Source: Bifidobacteriaceae bacterium (GTDB lineage Bacteria; Actinomycetota; Actinomycetes; Actinomycetales; Bifidobacteriaceae). From it: a stretch of DNA of 14,773 nt. This document shows positions 6,720 through 13,191 of this stretch, one piece after another; position 1 is the stretch's first letter, and each line of letters begins with the position of its first letter. The position numbers and the translations under genes are program-made. The notes beneath the pieces were generated by a model, which did no database searches, was not told where the DNA came from, and worked only from the letters and a program-made list of their open reading frames with translations. Where the stretch lies: positions 1 to 14,773 of the forward strand of contig JAISKS010000026.1 in assembly GCA_031260825.1 (NCBI GenBank), read 5' to 3'.

Positions 6720-7919
6720 TTATCTAAAAATCGACGCAATCTTTTCGAAGAAATTTTTCGTAAGTTTTTCGAACTGATAATTTTTTCTAGCAGGAAGAGT
6801 TTTTACAAATGCCTCGGCCGCTTTGCGCTGTTTAGAATTTAACTTGTCAGGCATATCGACAGTGATATGCACAATCAAATTTCCGCGATTGCTACTCTTT
6901 TCGCCGCGACTTATATCTGTATCTTTTATGCCTTTTTTCGGAACGCCATATCCTGAAAGTATAATTTCGTCGCCAGTTGAAGTGCCCTCAGGAATCACAG
7001 CATCGATCGAGCCATCGAGAGTTTCAAGTGGTACGGTTTTGCCAAGTATCGCATCATCCAGCCCGATGTTTAGGTACGAATGCAAATCCGGAGATGTGTT
7101 ATCGCGGATGAAAAACGGATGCTCACTTACGCGAATTTCGATATACAAATCGCCAGCCGGACCTCCGCCAACGCCGACTTCACCTTGCGATGAAAGTTTG
7201 ATTTTTTGACCATCGCGAATTCCGAGTGGGATTTTCACATTGATATCTCGGTGAGTATTGAAGCGCCCTTCGCCGTAACATTTTTGGCAAGGATCTTTAA
7301 TTACGCTACCATATCCGCCGCAAGTTTGGCATGTTGCTTGCGATTGGACTTGCCCTAAAATTGTGTTTTGGATTCGAACCGTTACGCCCGATCCTGAGCA
7401 TGTGGTACATGTTACAGGCGCTGATCCATCCGCGCTACCACTGCCTTGACATTTGTCGCAGACCTCTGCAAGGTTGACTGAAATTTTTTCCACTCCCCCA
7501 AAAATTGCCTTTTCTAAATCGACGCTTACACGAACTAAAATATCCTGGCCGGGCTGTGTGCGAGATTTTGCGCGAGATCCTCCGCCGAATCCGCTACCAC
7601 CAAAACCGCCGAATCCTCCGCCGCCGCCGAAAAATGCGTCGAAAATATCAGATGCGCTACCGCCACCGAAGCCGCCGCCAAAGCCACCATATCCGCCGCT
7701 ACTGTCTAGCGGGTCGGCGCCGAGATCTACCATTCGGCGTTTTTCAGGATCCATAAGAACTTCATATGCAGTTGAGACTTGCTTGAATTTTTCTTCAGCA
7801 GCAGAGTCACCATCATTCTGATCTGGGTGATATTTTCGAGCTAATTTGCGATATGCTTTTTTAATTTCATCATCTGTAGCAGATTTATTTACACCTAATA
7901 TACCATAATAATCAGTCAT
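6720..7919 (-). CDS. dnaJ: Chaperone protein DnaJ (type I Hsp40)
   Basis: DnaJ is the J-domain co-chaperone that delivers unfolded proteins to DnaK and stimulates its ATPase. All type I parts are present in 399 residues: a J domain (1-68) with HPD at 31-33, a Gly/Phe-rich linker (about 75-115), four zinc-finger CxxCxGxG repeats (CDKCQGSG 154, CTTCSGSG 171, CQTCGGYG 197, CQKCYGEG 211) and the C-terminal substrate-binding domains. The J domain end (EKRRMVDLGADPL) resembles the actinobacterial DnaJ2 usually paired with HrcA. The start follows AAGGAG by seven bases. The final residues (KLTKNFFEKIASIFR) differ from what I recall of DnaJ2 relatives. The upstream partner here is a chorismate mutase, not hrcA. 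Confidence 0.97.
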   Translation of the reverse strand: MTDYYGILGVNKSATDDEIKKAYRKLARKYHPDQNDGDSAAEEKFKQVSTAYEVLMDPEKRRMVDLGADPLDSSGGYGGFGGGFGGGSASDIFDAFFGGGGGFGGFGGSGFGGGSRAKSRTQPGQDILVRVSVDLEKAIFGGVEKISVNLAEVCDKCQGSGSADGSAPVTCTTCSGSGVTVRIQNTILGQVQSQATCQTCGGYGSVIKDPCQKCYGEGRFNTHRDINVKIPLGIRDGQKIKLSSQGEVGVGGGPAGDLYIEIRVSEHPFFIRDNTSPDLHSYLNIGLDDAILGKTVPLETLDGSIDAVIPEGTSTGDEIILSGYGVPKKGIKDTDISRGEKSSNRGNLIVHITVDMPDKLNSKQRKAAEAFVKTLPARKNYQFEKLTKNFFEKIASIFR

Positions 7920-7926
7920 ATTAAAA

Positions 7927-7933
7927 CTCCTTA
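7927..7933 (-). promoter_or_regulatory. Ribosome-binding site of dnaJ overlapping a stop codon
   Basis: The minus-strand sequence TAAGGAG combines the TAA stop of the chorismate mutase gene with the GGAG Shine-Dalgarno core of dnaJ. This supports the dnaJ start choice and suggests translational coupling of the two genes. Confidence 0.8.
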
Positions 7934-8314
7934 ATCATTTATTTTAATGTTTTTTATAGTCTGTGTTTCATCATATTTTACAAACTCATCAGCCTTATTA
8001 CTATCTTCAGATTGTGCATAAATTTCTTTAATATAAACATGCTGTTTTTTCACTTCATCAGTAATTAATTTATGAAGTCCATCAACAAGATTTTTGCTGA
8101 GATTCTTTTTAATTGCAAGCATTTCGTAATTTTTTATTTGTGCTAACTCGCGGTTTGGATCAAGTTCAGATTTATCATATTCAGCTTTTAGCCAGCCAAT
8201 ACGAGTGGTGACAGAAAATCTTTTGACCATAATTTTGATCATCTTTTCATCGATTTTATCAAGTTTTTTTCTTAACTTTGTAATGCGCTTTTTGTAAATT
8301 TCATCGCTATTCAT
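7931..8314 (-). CDS. Chorismate mutase, AroQ (type II) family
   Basis: This enzyme rearranges chorismate to prephenate, the first step toward phenylalanine and tyrosine, in the cytoplasm. The 127 residues form an all-helical AroQ domain at about 10-100. Residues matching the E. coli P-protein active site sit at a constant offset of four: R15 (R11), R32 (R28), K43 (K39), D52 (D48), R55 (R51) and E56 (E52); Q91 probably corresponds to Q88. There is no fused prephenate dehydratase or dehydrogenase, so it is a stand-alone mutase with a short polar tail. The ATG follows AAAGGA by about five bases, and an extended -10 lies about 50 bp upstream. It heads the operon with dnaJ and rsmE and occupies the place hrcA has in many actinobacteria. 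Confidence 0.85.
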   Translation of the reverse strand: MNSDEIYKKRITKLRKKLDKIDEKMIKIMVKRFSVTTRIGWLKAEYDKSELDPNRELAQIKNYEMLAIKKNLSKNLVDGLHKLITDEVKKQHVYIKEIYAQSEDSNKADEFVKYDETQTIKNIKIND

Positions 8315-8366
8315 ATCAATCCTTTAGAATATTTTGTGCGAAAAATCAAATGATATCCGCAAATAT

Positions 8367-8375
8367 ATTATACCA
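8367..8375 (-). promoter_or_regulatory. Extended -10 promoter of the chorismate mutase-dnaJ-rsmE operon
   Basis: TGGTATAAT on the minus strand is identical to the ATPase promoter's extended -10. It would start a transcript near 8360, giving a leader of about 46 nt before the ATG at 8314. No good -35 hexamer is seen, and no CIRCE inverted repeat (ttagcactc/gagtgctaa) that would mark HrcA control of dnaJ. Confidence 0.6.
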
Positions 8376-8411
8376 GTTTTTATATAGAATTTTATAAATG
8401 AGTATCACTTT

Positions 8412-8444
8412 TATATTTGTGGTGTATTTGTGGTGTATTTGTGG
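8412..8444. repeat. 11-bp tandem repeat upstream of the operon
   Basis: About three head-to-tail copies of tgtatttgtgg, the last two exact at 8423-8433 and 8434-8444. It lies just upstream of the operon promoter, and directly before palindromic element copy 2. Confidence 0.75.
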
Positions 8445-8452
8445 ATACTTAT

Positions 8453-8558
8453 TTACCGAAACGCTACTGAGATTTTGATTCGCCAGGTGATTATGCGAAA
8501 ACACTGGGCTACAGCGCGATAAATCGGCGAGCTGCGAATCTCAATAGCGGTTCGGTAA
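8453..8558. repeat. Palindromic element, copy 2
   Basis: A 106-bp element bounded by ttaccgaa and ttcggtaa. The 21-bp ends (8453-8473 and 8538-8558) are inverted repeats matching at 19 of 21 positions. Inside is the shared core tgcgaaaacactggg and a smaller possible hairpin, cagc...agctg around gataaatc. It has the same plus-strand orientation as copies 1 and 3. No protein frame fits it. Confidence 0.88.
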
Positions 8559-8579
8559 AATTTTGTTCAAATCTTCGAT

Positions 8580-8615
8580 CAAATATTCGCTCAAATATTT
8601 GCTCAAATATTCGCG
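8580..8615. repeat. 12-bp repeats, three units
   Basis: Three units, caaatattcgct, caaatatttgct and caaatattcgcg, lie head to tail. The downstream tandem block has only two such units at 8779-8802, so the number varies between copies within this one molecule. Confidence 0.8.
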
Positions 8616-8651
8616 ATGAACGTCGTTTTTGGGGTAATAATTAATACTCTT

Positions 8652-8757
8652 TTACCGAAACGCTACTGAGATTTTGATTCGCCAGGTGATTATGCGAAAA
8701 CACTGAGCTACAGCGCGATTAATCGGGGAGCTGTGGATCTCAGTAGCGGTTCGGTAA
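8652..8757. repeat. Palindromic element, copy 3
   Basis: Again 106 bp from ttaccgaa to ttcggtaa; the 21-bp ends match as inverted repeats at 20 of 21 positions. It differs from copy 2 at only a few bases, mostly in the inner stem region (cgattaatcg, ggggagctgtgg) and in one arm base that restores pairing. Confidence 0.88.
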
Positions 8758-8827
8758 AATTTTGTTCAAATCTTCGATCAAACATTCGCTCAAATATTTG
8801 CGATGAGCACCGTATTGTGGATAATAA

Positions 8828-9003
8828 TTAATTCGAAGAAGTTTCCTAGACAACGTAGTGGGTAGGCGCCTAACTTTATAAAAATGAGCCAATACTTAAT
8901 TCGAAGAAATTTCAAGGAATGCGAGGGGCGCTGTACATTAGGTACTTCGAGCGAGCAATAACGCCGAAATTTCTAAGCTAGACAACGTAGTGAGTAGGCG
9001 CCT
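8828..9003. repeat. Two copies of a composite repeat, one interrupted
   Basis: Copy A is contiguous: ttaattcgaagaagtttc (8828-8845) followed by a 26-bp block starting ctagacaacgtagtg (8846-8871). Copy B has the same two parts at 8896-8913 and 8978-9003, one mismatch in each, separated by 64 extra bases. These extra bases are bounded by the 8-mer gaaatttc at 8906-8913 and 8966-8973. No gene is visible here; 9004-9090 shows nothing further except a small gctttgcagaagc hairpin. Confidence 0.8.
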
Positions 9004-9090
9004 GCTTTGCAGAAGCCGTTAAGCGAACGGAGTGTGCTCGAGCATTTTAATGCAAGGTCTAGATTTTCTGAAAGAAAATAAATTAAATGA

Positions 9091-9153
9091 GCCGCAAACG
9101 GCAAAAAGAAATCAACCGGCGAACCCGTATCGCGGGTCGACTACCGTTTGCGG
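9091..9153 (-). pseudogene. Degenerate tRNA-Thr copy
   Basis: Directly downstream of tRNA-Thr on the same strand. The 21-mer at 9081-9101 (tRNA 3' end plus flank) is identical to 9156-9176, and the T-arm piece cgaacccgt recurs at 9120-9128 with a 14-nt insertion before it. On the other side, taccg and tttgcgg remain but the anticodon arm is missing. The ends still form a perfect 10-bp acceptor-like stem (ccgcaaacgg at 9092-9101, ccgtttgcgg at 9143-9152). It cannot decode, and is best read as a decayed tandem duplicate. Confidence 0.6.
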
Positions 9154-9164
9154 TGAATTAAATG

Positions 9165-9237
9165 AGCCGCAAACGGGAATCGAACCCGTGACCTCATCGT
9201 TACGAGGGATGCGCTCTACCGACTGAGCTATTGCGGC
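9165..9237 (-). tRNA. tRNA-Thr (anticodon CGU)
   Basis: A full cloverleaf can be drawn. The acceptor stem GCCGCAA pairs with TTGCGGC, the D stem GCTC with GAGC, and the T stem ACGGG with CCCGT around TTCGATT. The anticodon loop CTCGTAA gives CGT, reading ACG (threonine). CCA is not encoded; the discriminator is T at 9165. The innermost anticodon-stem pair is a C-C mismatch (CATCC against CGATG). The gene begins 6 nt after the valS stop codon, so it may be cut from the nusA-valS transcript. A separate TATAAA just before it is possible. Confidence 0.95.
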
Positions 9238-9243
9238 CAAATT

Positions 9244-11982
9244 TTATACGCCAGTATTTTCGAGTTTATATGATTTTAACTCAAAGAAAATATTATCACT
9301 ATAAGTTATAACAGTATCAGCACCCGCGCCAACAGAAATCAAAATATCAGAGAAATCTGTGTCTTTAAATTTGGTATCAAATATTAATTCAAGAGATTCA
9401 AATTTAACTTTTTGCGACACTTTTTGTTCCGATTTTACTTTGCGAAGTGCTTCTAATATATGTGTAGCATAATCATAAATAGTTTCATTATTTTTCACTT
9501 CTGCCAAAATTGTACCGAGTGATAATTCTTTTAGTGGTACAGGATATTTCTGAATATGAACACTCTCAGAACTGATATTAAGCCAAGTCCAAACTTCCTC
9601 TGTAGCGAATGGAATAAACGGAGCGAATAATTTTGTGAAGGTTTTTATTGCAAATAATAATGTAGCTCTTGCAGATGCAATGCGCTCAGATGACGATGCA
9701 CTTTCCTCGAAAAATACTGGCTTTACAAGCTCAATATAATTATCGCAAAAATCCCAAAATAGTGTTTCTATTTTATCTAAAGCACCAGTATGATCATATT
9801 TTTCAAGCGAATTATTTGCTGCTTCAACAACCTCATCAAGCTTAGAAACAAATGACAAATCAATCTCATTAGTGATTTCTGAAAATTCAAATTCAGAAGT
9901 AGAAGTCATCATCAATACGAATTTCGCTGCATTTAAAAGTTTCATAGAAAGTCTACGACCAACTTTTATTTGTGCTGTTTCAAAAGCTGCGTCTGTCCCA
10001 AGTCTTGCCGAAGCAGCCCAATATCTAAGAGCATCAGAGCCGAACTCATCCAAAAATCCTTCTGGAGTTTCTACATTTCCTTTTGATTTACTCATTTTTT
10101 TATGGTCAGGATCAAGAATCCAACCTGAAAGCGCGGCAGTTTTCCATGGCAATTCTTTTGTATCATGATATGCACGAACAACAGTTGAAAATAGCCAAGT
10201 ACGAATAATATCTTGTCCTTGTGGACGAAGATCCATTGGATATGTTACAGAATGTAATTTTGAAGATTCTCCATATTTTGTAGCAATTTGTGGAGTGAGC
10301 GACGATGTTGCCCATGTGTCAAGAACGTCAACTTCAGCAGTAAAACCGCCAGGTACATCGCGATCCGCCTCAGTAAATCCAGGTGGTACATCGCCAAGAG
10401 GATCGATTGGTAGCGAACCTGTTTCAGGGGTTAAAACCTCAGTGTAAATCGGGCAACCCTCAGAATCGAGTTTGTACCATATTGGAAATGGTACACCAAA
10501 AAATCTTTGTCGCGAAACGAGCCAATCGGAATTCAATCCCTCAACCCAATTTTTATAGCGACTTCCCATATGTTTAGGGATAAACTCAAGTTTTTCGCCT
10601 TGCGCAATTAGCTCAGATCTAAGTGCTACATCCTTGCCACCGTTTGAAATATACCATTGTTTACTAGTGATTATTTCGAGTGGTTTTTCGCCCTTTTCAT
10701 AGAAATTTGTCATACGATTTGTCTTTGTTGGAGGCTCAAGCAAAACACCTGAAGCTTCAAGTAATTTTACAATTTCTTCGCGCGCAGAAAATGTAGTTTT
10801 CCCAGCAATTGCCTCAAAATTCGCTACACTTTTTTCGCCAATAGTACCAGAATCCGTACCGCCACAAGAGCAACTACCACCCTCAGAATCCGTACCGCCA
10901 ATACCCGAAGAATCCGTACCGCAAGCACCGCCACCAGAGCAAGCACCACCCCCAATCCACTCAGGAGTTTCTTTAACAATGCGACCAAATTTATTTAAAA
11001 TCGAATGCATTGGAAGTGACAATTCGCGCCACCATGTCACGTCAACTAAATCACCAAAAGTACAGCACATCACAGCGCCAGAACCCTTATCTGCAAGCGC
11101 AAGTTCATGCGCATAAACTTTTACTTGATAACCAAAAAGTGGTACAGTAACTGTTTTGCCAACATAGGATTTATACCTCTCGTCAGTCGGATTTACGATA
11201 ACGCCAGAGCATGCTGCAAGAAGTTCAGGACGAGTAGTTTCAATAACAATTGCGTCCAAAGAATTATCATCGAAAACTTCAAATGCAAGTTTGTGATAGC
11301 TACCAGGATATTCTCTCGCCTCAAGTTCGGCCTGCGCAACAGCAGTTTGAAATGTCACATCCCAAAGAGTTGGAGCCTCGCTAACATAAGCATTTCCAGA
11401 GGTAAAATTCTTCAAAAACATCTCTTGACTAATTCTCTGAGAATTAGGATCAATCGTTTGATAAGTGTTTTTCCAATCAACAGAAAGTCCAAGTTTCATC
11501 CATAAATCTTTGAACTTTTCTTCATCAGAACGCGAAAGTTTATTGCAAAGTTCGATAAAGTTTTTTCGCGAAATCGCCACCAAATCACCTTGTTTAATTG
11601 TCTTATCCGTACCTTCAAAAGGTGGTACAAAATTTGGATCATACGCTGCAGAAGTGTCAACGCGCACACCATAATAATTTTGAACTCGGCGCTCAGTTGG
11701 AAGACCGTTGTCATCCCAGCCCATTGGATAAAAGACATTGAGCCCAGTCATACGTTTGTATCTAGCGATAACATCAGTATGCGTATATGAGAAAACATGT
11801 CCCATATGAAGCGAACCAGAAACAGTTGGCGGAGGCGTATCGATTGAATAAACAGAGCTGCGTCCAGCAGAAATCGCGGCATCTAAATCGAAACTATAAA
11901 CATCATCTTCGAACCATTTTGCAGAATACTTTTCAGCAAGTCCGTCAATAGTTGGCTTATCAGGTATTATGTTAGAATTCAT
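9244..11982 (-). CDS. valS: Valine--tRNA ligase
   Basis: This cytosolic class I synthetase charges tRNA-Val and edits mischarged threonine. It has 912 residues. The HIGH motif is HMGH (59-62) in PPPTVSGSLHMGHVFSYTHTDVIARY; NGLPTERRVQNYYGVRVD follows. The CP1 editing domain covers about 210-430 (LWDVTFQTAVAQAELEAREYPG, GAVMCCTFGD). KMSKS is at 629-633, and an anticodon-binding helical domain covers about 700-860. It lacks the long C-terminal coiled coil of E. coli-type ValS, as in many actinobacteria. A Gly/Ser/Cys-rich repetitive insert occupies about 343-382 in the editing domain. No good Shine-Dalgarno site precedes the ATG, which lies 39 nt after the nusA stop, so it is probably co-transcribed with nusA. 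Confidence 0.96.
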   Translation of the reverse strand: MNSNIIPDKPTIDGLAEKYSAKWFEDDVYSFDLDAAISAGRSSVYSIDTPPPTVSGSLHMGHVFSYTHTDVIARYKRMTGLNVFYPMGWDDNGLPTERRVQNYYGVRVDTSAAYDPNFVPPFEGTDKTIKQGDLVAISRKNFIELCNKLSRSDEEKFKDLWMKLGLSVDWKNTYQTIDPNSQRISQEMFLKNFTSGNAYVSEAPTLWDVTFQTAVAQAELEAREYPGSYHKLAFEVFDDNSLDAIVIETTRPELLAACSGVIVNPTDERYKSYVGKTVTVPLFGYQVKVYAHELALADKGSGAVMCCTFGDLVDVTWWRELSLPMHSILNKFGRIVKETPEWIGGGACSGGGACGTDSSGIGGTDSEGGSCSCGGTDSGTIGEKSVANFEAIAGKTTFSAREEIVKLLEASGVLLEPPTKTNRMTNFYEKGEKPLEIITSKQWYISNGGKDVALRSELIAQGEKLEFIPKHMGSRYKNWVEGLNSDWLVSRQRFFGVPFPIWYKLDSEGCPIYTEVLTPETGSLPIDPLGDVPPGFTEADRDVPGGFTAEVDVLDTWATSSLTPQIATKYGESSKLHSVTYPMDLRPQGQDIIRTWLFSTVVRAYHDTKELPWKTAALSGWILDPDHKKMSKSKGNVETPEGFLDEFGSDALRYWAASARLGTDAAFETAQIKVGRRLSMKLLNAAKFVLMMTSTSEFEFSEITNEIDLSFVSKLDEVVEAANNSLEKYDHTGALDKIETLFWDFCDNYIELVKPVFFEESASSSERIASARATLLFAIKTFTKLFAPFIPFATEEVWTWLNISSESVHIQKYPVPLKELSLGTILAEVKNNETIYDYATHILEALRKVKSEQKVSQKVKFESLELIFDTKFKDTDFSDILISVGAGADTVITYSDNIFFELKSYKLENTGV
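10850..10951. repeat. In-frame repeat inside valS
   Basis: The 13-mer gaatccgtaccgc occurs exactly at 10850, 10886 and 10910 (spacings 36 and 24 bp). A 23-bp block beginning ccgccac recurs at 10859-10881 and 10929-10951 with a few changes. All shifts are multiples of three. The tract encodes GGTDS and GGSCSCGG/GGACSGGG-like units, with four cysteines at residues 348, 354, 371 and 373. Confidence 0.88.
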
Positions 11983-12021
11983 AATTGTAGCTAATTAATG
12001 CGAGCGCAAAACAGTAACTTT

Positions 12022-13098
12022 TTATTTATCGCTTACGATATCAATTGACCACATTGTAAGTTTATTTGCAAGTCTTACATTTTGTCCATCAACGCCGATA
12101 GCAAGAGAAAGTTGAAAATCAGGAACAGTAGCAACTGCTTTTTTCGCATCTCTATCAAGTACTTTTACATTCTGAACTTGTGATGGAGAAAGTGAATTTG
12201 CGATGAATTTTTCAATTTCTGTATCATATAAAATGATATCAATTTTCTCGCCGCCAATAGATTCCATTACGCTTCTTACGCGAGATCCCATTTCACCGAT
12301 TAGCGCGCCTGTAGCATTAAAGCCATCTAGATTTGCGCGAACAGCAACTTTGCATCTGCTACCTGCTTCGCGAGAAATAGATACGATACTTGCGCGAGTT
12401 AAAGTTTCGAATTCTTCAGCGCCTTCAATGTCGTATGAACCAGGTGTTACAGGATTGCCATTAAGGTCGATTTCTTCAGTAAGTTCAGGAACGACAGATT
12501 CGAATAATCTTTGTACTAATTTTGGATGAGCTCTAGATACAGTGACTCTTGGAAACCTTTTGCCGCGTTCGTTTTCGACCATACGTACATCTGTAACATA
12601 TACTTTTAGAACTTTTCCATTATGATATTCTTCGCCAGGAATTGTATCACTAAGTGGCATTACAGCGTAGAAAGTTTCGCCGATATCAAGATGTAATGGA
12701 CGAGTATTTCCGTCAGCTTCTTCTTTAGGATCTTTGATTACAGTTGCGGCAATTATTGTACCTTTTGCTTTTGCAAATTTTCCAAGTTTTTTCTCATCCT
12801 CAACATGTTTAATTTTTCTAAGAATAATATCTTTTACAAGACCTTCTGTACTACGTCCAAAATTTTCAGGTGTTACATCATCAAATTGATCTCTGCCAAC
12901 TTTTTTAAAGATTTGAATTGCGCCAGTTTTGTCATTTATATCTACAGAATAATTTCTAGCCTCAGGATCTCTTCTTTGAATATCCATATGTTTGAAATAT
13001 GCGACCAATAAAGTTTCTTTAATTGGACCAAATAAATCATCGGTATCTAAACCAAGTTCTTTTGCAACTGCTTCTACTTTTTGTACATTAATATCCAT
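12022..13098 (-). CDS. nusA: Transcription termination/antitermination protein NusA
   Basis: NusA binds RNA polymerase and nascent RNA, modulating pausing, intrinsic termination and rRNA antitermination. The 358 residues show an N-terminal polymerase-binding domain (about 1-115), an S1 domain (about 118-185), KH1 (about 215-280; SISREAGSRCKVAV, IGEMGSRVRSVMESIGGEKIDII) and KH2 (about 285-355; SPSQVQNVKVLDRDAKKAVATVPDFQLSLAIGVDGQNVRLANKLT). It ends soon after KH2, as actinobacterial NusA does, without C-terminal acidic repeats. The ATG follows AAGGG by about seven bases. The usual neighbours rimP and infB are absent: a WG-repeat gene lies upstream and valS downstream. Confidence 0.96.
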   Translation of the reverse strand: MDINVQKVEAVAKELGLDTDDLFGPIKETLLVAYFKHMDIQRRDPEARNYSVDINDKTGAIQIFKKVGRDQFDDVTPENFGRSTEGLVKDIILRKIKHVEDEKKLGKFAKAKGTIIAATVIKDPKEEADGNTRPLHLDIGETFYAVMPLSDTIPGEEYHNGKVLKVYVTDVRMVENERGKRFPRVTVSRAHPKLVQRLFESVVPELTEEIDLNGNPVTPGSYDIEGAEEFETLTRASIVSISREAGSRCKVAVRANLDGFNATGALIGEMGSRVRSVMESIGGEKIDIILYDTEIEKFIANSLSPSQVQNVKVLDRDAKKAVATVPDFQLSLAIGVDGQNVRLANKLTMWSIDIVSDK

Positions 13099-13124
13099 AT
13101 GTCACCCTTATCTTTCTTTATATA

Positions 13125-13130
13125 TTTATA
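13125..13130 (-). promoter_or_regulatory. Possible -10 of nusA
   Basis: TATAAA on the minus strand lies 26 nt upstream of the nusA ATG, directly next to the 35-bp palindrome. The local sequence is very AT-rich, so this is only a candidate. Confidence 0.35.
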
Positions 13131-13132
13131 GA

Positions 13133-13167
13133 ATAACCTAGGATAATTATTAATTACCCTAGGTTAT
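13133..13167. promoter_or_regulatory. 35-bp palindrome between the WG-repeat gene and nusA
   Basis: Arms 13133-13149 (ataacctaggataatta) and 13151-13167 match as inverted repeats at 16 of 17 positions around a single central base. It lies 24 bp after the end of the WG-repeat gene and 35 bp before the nusA start. It could be the terminator of the upstream gene, although the T-rich run is on the plus-strand side (13168-13187), or an operator overlapping the spacer and -35 region of a nusA promoter. Confidence 0.6.
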
Positions 13168-13191
13168 AGTTTTTGCTAGTTTTTTGCAAAA

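Larger units (their letters stand above)
8453..8840. repeat. Tandem duplication of an about 199-bp unit
   Basis: The block 8453-8651 is repeated as 8652-8840: element, then aaaattttgttcaaatcttc, then short caaatatt repeats, then a stretch ending taataattaat. The second unit is shorter mainly because it has two instead of three 12-bp units (caaatattcgct type; 8580-8615 against 8779-8802). Confidence 0.85.

Noticed and set aside
7369..7380. tRNA-like T-loop string ggattcgaacc
   Set aside because: It lies inside the zinc-finger coding part of dnaJ, in frame, and no cloverleaf can be drawn around it.
7453..7821. Plus-strand proline-rich frame
   Set aside because: It is the antisense shadow of the glycine-rich linker and zinc fingers of dnaJ.
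9032..9226. Plus-strand 64-codon frame over the tRNA region
   Set aside because: It runs across the antisense strand of tRNA-Thr and its degenerate copy, so it is not a gene.
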